NCBI GenBank assembly: GCA_027019265.1
Contig: JALUWX010000122.1
Location: 1-64,000 of the forward strand
Source: Phycisphaerales bacterium
GTDB lineage: Bacteria; Planctomycetota; Phycisphaerae; Phycisphaerales; UBA1924
Length of the DNA: 64,000 nt
Direction: 5' to 3'
The stretch's first letter is position 1, and each line of letters opens with the position of its first letter. The notes below the pieces were generated by a model, which was given only the letters and a program-made list of their open reading frames with translations, ran no database searches and was not told the origin of the DNA. Position numbers and translations under genes: made by a program. Below, piece by piece: positions 52,010 through 59,446 of the stretch.

Positions 52010-52045
52010 AGGAGCCGCTCCTCGGAGCGGCTCCTTTCGTTTTCG
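52010..52045 (+). terminator. Rho-independent terminator of atpD
   Basis: AGGAGCCGCTC (52010-52020), loop CTCG, and GAGCGGCTCCT (52025-52035) form an eleven-pair stem followed by TTCGTTTTC. Its position shows that atpD forms a single-gene transcript at its 3' end. Confidence 0.9.
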
Positions 52046-52061
52046 ATCGGATGGCGCGGGG

Positions 52062-52523
52062 TCAGGTGTCGCGCGTGTAGGTCGCGTTCATGAAGACGGT
52101 CCAGGAGCCGTCGTCTTCGCGCTTCTGGGATCGGAGTGTGCGTGTGTTGTCGTCGAGGACGGTGTAGATGTCCTGGTAGGGGACGAGTTTGGTCGGGTCC
52201 TCGAAGCTCGGGCCTTCGGTGTCGAGAGTGAGGGTGTCACCGTCTCGTGTGCCGTTGTAGATGAACATCTGCGCCATGGGTCCCCCGATCCAGGTCCCGA
52301 TGTAGCGTTGGGTGTTGGGGTCGTACCCGAGGGTGAGGCGCATGCGCATGGTGTCGTCGGTCCCGGGGATCTCGCCCTGTCCGTCCCCGACGATCCAGAG
52401 ATCGGAGAAGGCGCGGACGGTTTCGGATCCGCTCGAGGACATGTCGCCGCACTCGTGGGTGAAGGTCCAGTCTCCGAGGAGTTTCTTGAGCCATTCGTGG
52501 TGTTCGGTGGGTTCGCTGAACAT
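52062..52523 (-). CDS. DUF1579-like protein
   Basis: This 153-residue cytoplasmic protein resembles the DUF1579 family. Sequence markers are HEWLKKLLGDWTFTHECGDM at the start, DLWIVGDGQGE, MRMRLTLGYDPNTQRYIG and DEGSWTVFMNATY-like strands. The family adopts a lipocalin-like beta barrel and often appears with stress or ligand-binding genes; function unproven. ATG at 52523 is preceded by GCAGGAGACC, and a longer frame to 53015 is rejected. It lies 86 bases downstream of the first BLUF gene on the same strand, so the two may be co-transcribed. Confidence 0.75.
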   Translation of the reverse strand: MFSEPTEHHEWLKKLLGDWTFTHECGDMSSSGSETVRAFSDLWIVGDGQGEIPGTDDTMRMRLTLGYDPNTQRYIGTWIGGPMAQMFIYNGTRDGDTLTLDTEGPSFEDPTKLVPYQDIYTVLDDNTRTLRSQKREDDGSWTVFMNATYTRDT

Positions 52524-52609
52524 GGGGTCTCCTGCGCGATGATGGTGGCGCACGATAGCGTCCATGTGTGGAGGTGTGCAAGCGGAGTTGGGGTGGGAAG
52601 GGGTGGAGC

Positions 52610-53050
52610 TCAGGCCGCGTTCGATCGAGAAGCGCTGAGTTCTTGCTTGAATCGGTTGAGCGCGGCGAGGGCGGCGCGGCCGGAGACGGCGGGCTCGCCT
52701 CGCGCTTGGCGTGCGATGAAGCGGAAGACGGAGCGATCGAGATCGACCCGATCGGAGAGATCGAGGACCCCCATCCCCCAATCGTCGAAGGAGCGGGCGC
52801 GGATGGGGGTATCGAACAGGACCTCGATGTTGGTGTGTCTCGGATCTCGTCGGATCTTCTCGAACACGGTGTCGAGGTCGTCCCGTGATCCCTCGAGGAC
52901 CTGGATGAAATGGGTCCCGGAGTAGAGGAGGAGCCCGGTGAGCCCGTGCTTGGTGTTCTTTGCGTTCGCGATCCGGGCGAGCTCGTCGAGCTCGGATCGA
53001 TCGAAACCCTCCCATGCGCTGCTCAGGTACACGATGTGATGGAGGTCCAT
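52610..53050 (-). CDS. Short BLUF photoreceptor protein (photoactive residues intact)
   Basis: This 146-residue protein is a BLUF blue-light sensor that uses FAD. The first 95 or so residues are the domain: Tyr8 in HIVYLSSA, Asn32 in NTKHGLTGLL, Gln50 in FIQVLEGS, and the conserved RDPRH. Aligned by position with the cyanobacterial PixD (Slr1694), Tyr8, Asn32 and Gln50 match the residues needed for the red-shifted photocycle. Trp is kept in the FDDWGMG loop. The rest (about 96-146) is two helices, as in PixD-type short BLUFs that have no output domain. The first of three related proteins in this cluster. Confidence 0.9.
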   Translation of the reverse strand: MDLHHIVYLSSAWEGFDRSELDELARIANAKNTKHGLTGLLLYSGTHFIQVLEGSRDDLDTVFEKIRRDPRHTNIEVLFDTPIRARSFDDWGMGVLDLSDRVDLDRSVFRFIARQARGEPAVSGRAALAALNRFKQELSASRSNAA

Positions 53051-53125
53051 CTCGATTCCTCTCGGGCCGCGATCAAGCGGGGTTGCGGGGGTGTGCGGGT
53101 CTGGGCATTGCAGGGCCGGGAACGG

Positions 53126-53572
53126 TCAGGCGACATAGCTGTCGCTGATCCAGGTGGTGTTATCGAGGTAGAAGTCGAGGAGCATCCGGTAGGCGGCATC
53201 GCCGGCGCTGCTCGGATCTTGTTTTGCCTTGTCCGCGATCTTCCGGATCCGTTCTCGATCGAGAGGCTCCATCCGGGCCATATTCAGGACACCCATCGAG
53301 CTGGAGATGAAGCTTCGTTCCTTGATGCGTGTGCTGAGGAGGACCTCGATCTCGGTGTGTCTGGGATCCCGTGCGATCTTCCCGAACATGGTGTCGAGCT
53401 TGTCTTTCTCTCCTTCGAGGACCTCGATGAAGTTGCCGTCGCAATAGATGAGGAGCCCGGTGATCCCGGCGCGCTCATTGTTGGATGAGGCGATAAGCGA
53501 GAGGTTCGAGAGCTCGAGCTCGGAGAACGGCCGGATCGCGGTGCTCATAAAAACGATGGTGTGGAGGTCCAT
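53126..53572 (-). CDS. BLUF-domain protein lacking photoactive Tyr and Gln
   Basis: This 148-residue protein is clearly a BLUF relative, with HTIVFMSTA, NNERAGITGLLIYCDGNF, EVLEGEKDKLD and ARDPRHTEIEV. The light-sensing residues have changed: Phe8 instead of Tyr and Glu50 instead of Gln. Asn32 and the GITG loop remain, so flavin may still bind. The Trp of the FxxWSM loop is absent (ERSFISSSMG), while Met is retained. The C-terminal helices are similar to those of the two other BLUF proteins. In known BLUF proteins, Y8F and Q50E-type changes block or alter the photocycle. ATG at 53572 follows AGGAGCTGCGT. It ends 75 bases upstream of the first BLUF gene. Confidence 0.88.
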   Translation of the reverse strand: MDLHTIVFMSTAIRPFSELELSNLSLIASSNNERAGITGLLIYCDGNFIEVLEGEKDKLDTMFGKIARDPRHTEIEVLLSTRIKERSFISSSMGVLNMARMEPLDRERIRKIADKAKQDPSSAGDAAYRMLLDFYLDNTTWISDSYVA

Positions 53573-53795
53573 ACGCAGCTCCTGTCGATCGGAAACCGTT
53601 CCGGATCGCAGCCTGACAGATCGGGCCGTGTTCGGATGAGCTTGTTCGAAAGCAGTGAAGATGTGCTTTCCAACACGCTGTCCGGCGAATAGAACATCGG
53701 GGGATGCGGGTGTTTCCCCTTGTCGTGGGAGTCCGGATGCGATTCGATCCATCTGGATGGGACCGGTAACCTGCCGTGGGTGAGGAGGACAAGCG

Positions 53796-54275
53796 ATGGC
53801 GAACCCGGACTGGAACCCGAGGACCTACGAGACGTTCGATGATGTTCGAGCTGAGCTGGATCGCTTCGAGGAGGCGCATGCGCGTGGGACCCTCCGGGCG
53901 ACGGGGGGTTGGAGCGCGGCGCAGATCTTGGAGCACTGCTCGATGCCGATCCTTGGCGCGTTGGACGGAGCGACTGGTGTGCAGCTTCCGCGGTACATGC
54001 GTGTGGCCGGGCGGTTTGTCTTTAAACCGATGCTCGGGAGGAGCCGGATGAAGCCGGGGATCAAGCTCCCGAAGAGCGCGTCGGCATGGATCCCCGAAGA
54101 ATCACTGACGTTCGAGCGTGGGATGTCTTCGATGCGTGGGGTGCTCGATCGTCTCTCCAGCGGAGAGCGGATGATCCACGATTCGCCGTTGATGGGGAAA
54201 ATGTCGCATGAGCAATGGACAACGCTGAATCTCGACCACTGCCGACTTCATTTCGGGTTCATCCAGTGCGATTGA
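53796..54275 (+). CDS. DUF1569-like (DinB-superfamily) protein
   Basis: This 159-residue protein resembles DUF1569, a four-helix family related to DinB/YfiT. The segment ATGGWSAAQILEHCSMPILG carries the His near the start of helix 2. Later parts are PRYMRVAGRFVFKPML, KLPKSASAWIP and HLDHCRLHFGF-like helices (TLNLDHCRLHFGFIQCD at the end). DinB-like proteins often bind a metal with three His residues and act in thiol transfer; that is not shown here. The ATG at 53796 follows GTGAGGAGGACAAG. It is placed, in the opposite direction, between the second and third BLUF genes. Confidence 0.75.
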   Translation: MANPDWNPRTYETFDDVRAELDRFEEAHARGTLRATGGWSAAQILEHCSMPILGALDGATGVQLPRYMRVAGRFVFKPMLGRSRMKPGIKLPKSASAWIPEESLTFERGMSSMRGVLDRLSSGERMIHDSPLMGKMSHEQWTTLNLDHCRLHFGFIQCD

Positions 54276-54289
54276 TCTGTTCAATGTCC

Positions 54290-54375
54290 GTCGGCGGAAC
54301 CCACGCGCGAGCGTGAGTTCGCCGACAGAACCCCTTGAGACCCGGTCCTTCGAAGGTACCCGAAATCAAGGGGTT
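54290..54375. terminator. Two inverted repeats between convergent genes
   Basis: GTCGGCGGAAC (54290-54300) pairs with GTTCGCCGAC (54317-54326). AACCCCTTGA (54329-54338) pairs perfectly with TCAAGGGGTT (54366-54375), and the 27-base interval holds CCTTCGAAGG. The two hairpins fill the gap between DUF1569 and the third BLUF gene. They could be a bidirectional terminator, but neither has a long T run. Confidence 0.45.
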
Positions 54376-54377
54376 GC

Positions 54378-54869
54378 TCAAGCGTGTTCGTTGGAACCTG
54401 TGAGATCCTGCGCCCCCGAGGACCCGGGTTCGATGATGCATGGAGCGCCGGACGACATGGCGTGATAGAACTCGGTGAGCATGCCCAGAGCGGCTTCGCC
54501 GGCGCGTTCGGTGTTCTGGAGCGCTGTATCCGCGATCATGGTGAGCGACTCACGATTGACGACCTTGTTGGGCTGGGAAGGGAGCACCCCCATCGAGGTG
54601 TCGGTGATCCATCGAGATTCGATCGGGCGATAGAGGAGGACCTGGATATTGCCGTGCCGCTCGTCTCTGCTGATCCGCCCGAGGACCCGATCGAGGTCAT
54701 CGCTATCACCCTCAAGGACCTCGAAGATGTACTCGGGGGAGTAGAGGAGCACGCTCTTGACATTGACCTTGGCGGCCCGCTCATGGATCTCACACGCGAT
54801 CGCTTTGAGTTCGTGTTCTTCGAGCGGCCTGCGCGGGTTGCTCATAAAGACGAGAGTGTGAAGCCCCAT
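54378..54869 (-). CDS. Degenerate BLUF-like protein
   Basis: This 163-residue protein is the third and most diverged of the BLUF proteins. It keeps HTLVFMSNP, YIFEVLEGDSDDLDRVL, SRDERHGNIQVLLYR and MGVLPS. Residue 8 is Phe, residue 50 is Glu, residue 32 is not Asn (ERAAKVN in that region), and the GxTG loop reads NVKS. Its C-terminal helices match those of the other two, and about 15 extra residues follow (EPGSSGAQDLTGSNE). Flavin binding is doubtful. Function may be as a structural or regulatory partner of the intact BLUF protein. ATG at 54869 is the only sensible start. Confidence 0.82.
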   Translation of the reverse strand: MGLHTLVFMSNPRRPLEEHELKAIACEIHERAAKVNVKSVLLYSPEYIFEVLEGDSDDLDRVLGRISRDERHGNIQVLLYRPIESRWITDTSMGVLPSQPNKVVNRESLTMIADTALQNTERAGEAALGMLTEFYHAMSSGAPCIIEPGSSGAQDLTGSNEHA

Positions 54870-54972
54870 GTCCCGATTCTCCTCAGTGACGATTCTTCCT
54901 GTTGTACAGGACTATCGTCTCAGGGGAGTCGAAGCGGACAAGATTGTGACGGAATGGGGCAAGTCACCGATT

Positions 54973-55548
54973 TTATCGCCCCGGATTCGGGGGTGATTCT
55001 TGCTCGATCGACCACGACAGCGACTCTCCTGTGCAGTCGATGTGGATCGCGAAAAAGCCCGGGCCGCCGTCGGATCCGCTGTGTTCGTGCTTCCGGACCA
55101 TCGGCCAGATGATCTCACGATCGGTGTTGGGAACGGGGAGGGAATCGAGCTCGTCGAGGGTGTGCCAACGGAGCTCGCCCTCGTCCATGTGCCCGTCCAC
55201 GACTTCCACGGGGGTCATGACCCGGAAGTAGAAGAGGAGCCAGTGGGTTTTGGCTTCGAAGGCTTTCTCGGAGATGAGCCCGACGAGACGGATGTCATCG
55301 ATCCCGACATCGATCCCGGCCTCTTCCTTGATCTCGCGCTGGGCGCATTGGGTGGGTGATTCCCCCAGCGCCATCTCGAGCTTCCCGCCGATGGGTGAGC
55401 AGAGCCCTTTGTTGGGTTCCTTGTTGCGATGGAGCAGGAGGAGTCTGCCGTCCTTGTCGCGCAGATCGCAGAGACACGCGAGCTTGTAGGGGAGTGTGTT
55501 GCTCGGGTCTTCGGTCAAACCCGGGAGGATGTTCGCGGCGTCGCTCAT
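54973..55548 (-). CDS. Nudix hydrolase
   Basis: This 191-residue protein has the Nudix box GGKLEMALGESPTQCAQREI followed by KEEAGI, matching the REUxEExGU half. Two extra residues (EMALGE in place of the usual EPGE) lie in the first loop. Nudix enzymes hydrolyse nucleoside diphosphates linked to another moiety; substrate unknown. The protein has a head of about 30 residues and a C-terminal beta domain with MDEGELRWHTLDELDSL, FFAIHIDCTGESLSWS. The ATG at 55548 starts the protein naturally. The longer frame upstream is rejected as it runs into non-coding sequence. Confidence 0.85.
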   Translation of the reverse strand: MSDAANILPGLTEDPSNTLPYKLACLCDLRDKDGRLLLLHRNKEPNKGLCSPIGGKLEMALGESPTQCAQREIKEEAGIDVGIDDIRLVGLISEKAFEAKTHWLLFYFRVMTPVEVVDGHMDEGELRWHTLDELDSLPVPNTDREIIWPMVRKHEHSGSDGGPGFFAIHIDCTGESLSWSIEQESPPNPGR

Positions 55549-55705
55549 GGGGGAGGGTAGGTCCTGAGGAGGTTGGGGGGGCAGAATGAACGATTTCTCA
55601 CTGGCGGGGGACGTGGTGGTTGGTAGGGTAGAAGTGCACCAACTTTGAATCTTGCAGGCACAACACAGCGGCGATGGGTGCGGCCGCGAGAAAGGACGCC
55701 GGATC

Positions 55706-55996
55706 ATGCACGAAGCCACGGTCCATCGGAACCCCTCAGCACATCAACGTTCGGACAGCGCGCGATCCGATCCCGAGGGTCGTCCCGCGCACCCCGAGAT
55801 CGGGACAAAGTCGATCAGTATTCTGCTCATGAGTGTCGTGGTCGCGCTACTTGTCGCGGCGATCGTGCTCGCGATCTTCACGACATGGCCGTTTGCTGTT
55901 GCGGTCGGGGCGCTCGGGTTGCTGCTGTATGTGGGGAACCCCGTCGTGTGGGCGGCGATCCTGAGAACCCAAGACACGTCGCGCTTCGGCGGGTGA
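55706..55996 (+). CDS. Small two-helix membrane protein
   Basis: This 96-residue protein has a hydrophilic head of about 34 residues. Two hydrophobic segments follow (ILLMSVVVALLVAAIVLAIF and TTWPFAVAVGALGLLLYVG), joined by a very short turn. The ending is short and polar. No family is recognised. The ATG at 55706 lies after AAAGGACGCC, and a longer frame to 55652 would add 18 unlikely residues. Its stop codon abuts that of the convergent PLP-enzyme gene. It could be a small membrane-stress protein, but nothing in the sequence proves this. Confidence 0.6.
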   Translation: MHEATVHRNPSAHQRSDSARSDPEGRPAHPEIGTKSISILLMSVVVALLVAAIVLAIFTTWPFAVAVGALGLLLYVGNPVVWAAILRTQDTSRFGG

Positions 55997-57229
55997 TCAG
56001 GAGATCACCCCGACACGCTTGAGGGCGCGTTCGAACTGGGACCAGCGCTGCTCGACGCTCCCCGTGTACCCGATGGAGATGCGCACAAGACCCGGCGCGA
56101 TCCCCGCTTGGCGCAGCGCCTCGTCCGTCATCTCGCTCGAGGTCGATCGCGCGGAGCACGACATCAGGGTGTCGAAGTACCCGAGGGAGACGGCCATGTA
56201 CCCGAAGCGCTCGTCGTTCTGGAGGGTCTCCATGAGCGCGTCCGCGCGTTCGCTCGACCCGACATCGAGCGCGAAGACACCCCCCGCGCCGTAGTCGTCG
56301 TTCGCGATGCGTTTGAGCACCTCGTGATCCGGATGGTCCGTGAGCCCCGGGTAGATCACGTCGATCCCGAGATCCTGGATGCGCTGCGCGAAGATCGAGG
56401 CGCGTTTCCCGTGCTCGACCATGCGCAGTCCGAGGTGGGGAAGGCGCAGGGAGATATCGAAGGCCGTCCTCGGATCCATGGTGGGTCCGAGGAGCATGAG
56501 CGATCCGACATGGAGATCCATGAGGGATCCGATGAACTCGTATGAGCCGCAGATGACCCCGGCGATGAAGTCGGACGCGCCGTTGAGGAACTTGGTCGCG
56601 CTCGCGACGACGACGTCCGCGCCCAAGCGGATCGGGGAGACGACGAGGGGGGTGAAGGTGTTGTCCACGACGAGTTTCGCGCCCCGATCGTGCGCGATCT
56701 TCGCGAGCTTGGGGATGTCGCTCACGCGCAGGGTCGGGTTGCTCATCGTCTCGACGTAGAGGACCTTGGTGTTGTCACGGAACGCGTTCTCGACCTGTTC
56801 AAGATCGTGCGCGGCGACGAACGTGGTTTCGATGTTGCACTTGAGGGGGAGGTAGTCGTGGAAGAACGCGTAGGTCCCGCCGTACAGGGTGTCGGTGGAG
56901 ACGATGTGGTCCCCGGCGTTGCAGATCTGGGTGATCGCGGCGCTGATCGCGCCCATCCCGGAGGCGCACGCGTATCCCGCTTCGGAGCCCTCGATGGCCG
57001 CGACCTGTTTCCCGAGGTTGTAGACCGTGGGGTTGAAGTGCCGGCCGTAGAGGTAGCAGCCCCCTTCGTCGGGTCCGTGCTGACCCTGGAAGATCTCGGG
57101 CATGGTGTGCGCGTTCATGACGGTGAAGGTGGTGGACGCTTCGATCGACATGTTGACGCCGCCGTGCTCTCCGAACTCGTGCTTGGCGTCGGCGAGGGCT
57201 TCGATGGGGTTGGCTTTGATGGGGTCCAC
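55997..57229 (-). CDS. Cys/Met metabolism PLP-dependent enzyme (gamma-lyase or transsulfuration type)
   Basis: This 410-residue enzyme belongs to the fold-type I Cys/Met metabolism family. The PLP Lys213 is in SATKFLNGASDF, and VVDNTFTPLVVSPI carries the Asp that binds the PLP ring. Other markers are YGRHFNPTVYNLGKQVAAIE, ASGMGAISAAITQ and RISIGYTGS. Such enzymes include methionine gamma-lyase, cystathionine lyases and O-acetylhomoserine sulfhydrylase. Which one it is cannot be settled by reading. GTG at 57229 follows GAGAGGACG and is preferred over the longer frame to 57280. A SulP transporter gene lies about 130 bases upstream on the same strand, so both may serve sulfur metabolism. Confidence 0.85.
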   Translation of the reverse strand: MDPIKANPIEALADAKHEFGEHGGVNMSIEASTTFTVMNAHTMPEIFQGQHGPDEGGCYLYGRHFNPTVYNLGKQVAAIEGSEAGYACASGMGAISAAITQICNAGDHIVSTDTLYGGTYAFFHDYLPLKCNIETTFVAAHDLEQVENAFRDNTKVLYVETMSNPTLRVSDIPKLAKIAHDRGAKLVVDNTFTPLVVSPIRLGADVVVASATKFLNGASDFIAGVICGSYEFIGSLMDLHVGSLMLLGPTMDPRTAFDISLRLPHLGLRMVEHGKRASIFAQRIQDLGIDVIYPGLTDHPDHEVLKRIANDDYGAGGVFALDVGSSERADALMETLQNDERFGYMAVSLGYFDTLMSCSARSTSSEMTDEALRQAGIAPGLVRISIGYTGSVEQRWSQFERALKRVGVIS

Positions 57230-57355
57230 GGGTCGTCCTCTCTCCGGTGCTGACAATGGGCGCGCCGTCGCGCGGAACACGGAATGAGTATTGGCGTTTC
57301 AGGGCTCGAAAATCAGTGAGAACCGTGCGCGGACCTCAACCGGGCTTCGGAACAG

Positions 57356-59185
57356 TTACTCGTGGACCCAGGCCGTGCGGTCCGTCGCGACGTGGTAGTG
57401 GGGGTCTTCGGAGATATTCACTTCCACGAGGTCCCCAGCGCGATCGAGGAGTCGGCGGCAGTCCTCACTCAGGTGGCGCAGATGGAGCTGTTTGCCCTGC
57501 TTTTGGTAGCGTTCCGCGAGCGCGTTGATCGCTTCGAGCCCGGACTGGTCGTACACGCGCGAGAAGTAGAAATCGATGACCACGTCGTCGGGGTCGCGCG
57601 CGGGGTCGAAGAGGTCCCGGAAGCGCGAGACGGACCCGAAGAACAGCACACCGTGGAGCTGGTAGATCCGGGACCCGTGCTCGTTGTCCTGGACATCGGC
57701 GACGAGGTACTTGCTTTTGTTCCACGCGAAGACGAGCGCGGACAGCGCCACCCCGATGACGACGGCCGTCGCGAGGTCGTGCATGAACACGGTGTAGAGC
57801 GCGACGACAAGCATGATGAGGACTTCGGGGATGGGGATCCGGCGCCAGGTCTGGAGCGTGGTCCATTCGAAGGTCCCGATGACGACCATGAACATGACCC
57901 CGACGAGCGCCGCGACGGGGACGGACTCGATGAGGGGGGAGAGGAAGAGGATGAAGAGGAGCATGGTGATCGCGGCGGTGATCCCGGAGAGGCGCCCGCG
58001 CCCGCCGCTCTTCACGTTGATGAGGGATTGGCCGATCATTGCGCACCCGCCCATAGACCCGAAGAACCCGGAGGTGATGTTCGCGATCCCCTGACCCACG
58101 CATTCCCGGTTCCCGCTCCCGCGCGTTTCCGTGAGCTCGTCTACGAGGGTCATGGTCATCAGTGATTCGATGAGCCCGACCCCGGCGAGGACCACGGAGA
58201 AGGGGAGGATGATGAGGAAGGTGTCCCAGGTGAAGGGTGGGAGCTCGAAATCGAACCACGCGGGTCTCGGGAGACCCCCGGCAATCCCGACGGTGTCGAG
58301 GTCCACGGAATCGATGGCCGCTTGTGTCTCCGCTTCGGTGAGGGGCGCGATCGGCGCGTGCTCGCTCGGGACCGCTTCGACCCCCTCGGGGAGGGTGGCG
58401 CTCAGGGCGCTGAGCGCTTGGGTGTCCTTCTCGTGCTGCGCCGTTGCGACGGCGGCCGCTCTTGTGTTGTCGATGAGGACATCGCGCACGGTGAGGACGG
58501 TGCGCTCGGGTTCGGTGCCTTCGGTGTCCGACGCGCTGTTCGCGTTGATCACCAGCGCGACGAGAGAGATGGAGACGATCGCGACGAGCGAGGACGGGAC
58601 GGCGCGGGTGAGCTTGGGGAGGATCGCGATGATTGCCATCGTGACTCCGACGAGCGCGAGCATGAGCCAGAGGCGGGATCCCGAGACGTACTCGAGGACC
58701 CCGTTGTCCCCGAGGGTTTTGAAGCTCCCGAACTGCGCCGTGAGGATGACGATCGCGAGCCCGTTGACGAACCCGAGCATCACAGGGTGGGGGACGATCC
58801 GGATGAGCTTCCCGAGGCGCAGGACCCCGACGAGGATCTGGAGGATCCCGCACAGCACGATCGCCGGGAAGAGGTATCCGATCCCGTGGTGGGTGACGAG
58901 ACCCACGGCGACGACGGCCATCGCGCCGGTTGCGCCCGAGATCATCCCGGGTCGGCCTCCGAAGATGGAGGTCAGCAGACACATGATGAATGCGGCGTAG
59001 AGCCCGACGAGGGGTGGGACGTTCGCGACAAACGCGAACGCGACGGCTTCCGGGACGAGCGCGAGCGCGACCGTGATCCCAGAGAGGACCTCCGCTTTGG
59101 GTGATCCGGACATCGCGGAGCGGATGTCGAACACGAGGAGTTTGGATTTGAGCTTGTCGGAGAGGGTGTTCGTGGAGTCGGACAT
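57356..59185 (-). CDS. SulP family anion transporter with a STAS domain
   Basis: This 609-residue protein resembles SulP/SLC26 transporters for sulfate, bicarbonate or other anions. The N-terminal helices carry [40 protein letters not shown] and [15 protein letters not shown]. The region around residue 355 has [22 protein letters not shown]-terminal STAS domain (about residues 490-600: [20 protein letters not shown], then [13 protein letters not shown]) completes it. A hydrophilic insert of about 70 residues near 215-290 interrupts the membrane domain, where other family members have a short loop. The ATG at 59185 is used. Position beside a sulfur-amino-acid enzyme favours sulfate, but this is inference. 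Confidence 0.85.
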   Translation of the reverse strand: MSDSTNTLSDKLKSKLLVFDIRSAMSGSPKAEVLSGITVALALVPEAVAFAFVANVPPLVGLYAAFIMCLLTSIFGGRPGMISGATGAMAVVAVGLVTHHGIGYLFPAIVLCGILQILVGVLRLGKLIRIVPHPVMLGFVNGLAIVILTAQFGSFKTLGDNGVLEYVSGSRLWLMLALVGVTMAIIAILPKLTRAVPSSLVAIVSISLVALVINANSASDTEGTEPERTVLTVRDVLIDNTRAAAVATAQHEKDTQALSALSATLPEGVEAVPSEHAPIAPLTEAETQAAIDSVDLDTVGIAGGLPRPAWFDFELPPFTWDTFLIILPFSVVLAGVGLIESLMTMTLVDELTETRGSGNRECVGQGIANITSGFFGSMGGCAMIGQSLINVKSGGRGRLSGITAAITMLLFILFLSPLIESVPVAALVGVMFMVVIGTFEWTTLQTWRRIPIPEVLIMLVVALYTVFMHDLATAVVIGVALSALVFAWNKSKYLVADVQDNEHGSRIYQLHGVLFFGSVSRFRDLFDPARDPDDVVIDFYFSRVYDQSGLEAINALAERYQKQGKQLHLRHLSEDCRRLLDRAGDLVEVNISEDPHYHVATDRTAWVHE

Positions 59186-59446
59186 CCGGGTTTGTCCTCG
59201 TGACAGGGGGACAACAGCTCGCGCGTCTCTGCGCGGGTTGGTCGTATCTGGTGATTCTGGCAGGTGGGCCGCGGATCACGGCCGGGCACGCAAGGTCAAG
59301 GGTAGGCCGCAGATCCGGACGATCGGAATGGGCTTGGATCTGTGGTTCGGGTGCTGATCCTCGGCAATCCGGGCAGAGGAGGGTATCATCCGCACTCGTA
59401 CGTGGACCCAGACGCGCCCCGATCAGGTGAGAAGGAAGGCCGCTTC

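Noticed and set aside
53580..53795. Possible mobile element around the BLUF cluster
   Set aside because: No transposase, integrase, terminal inverted repeats or target duplications were found, and the sequence does not differ clearly from its neighbours.
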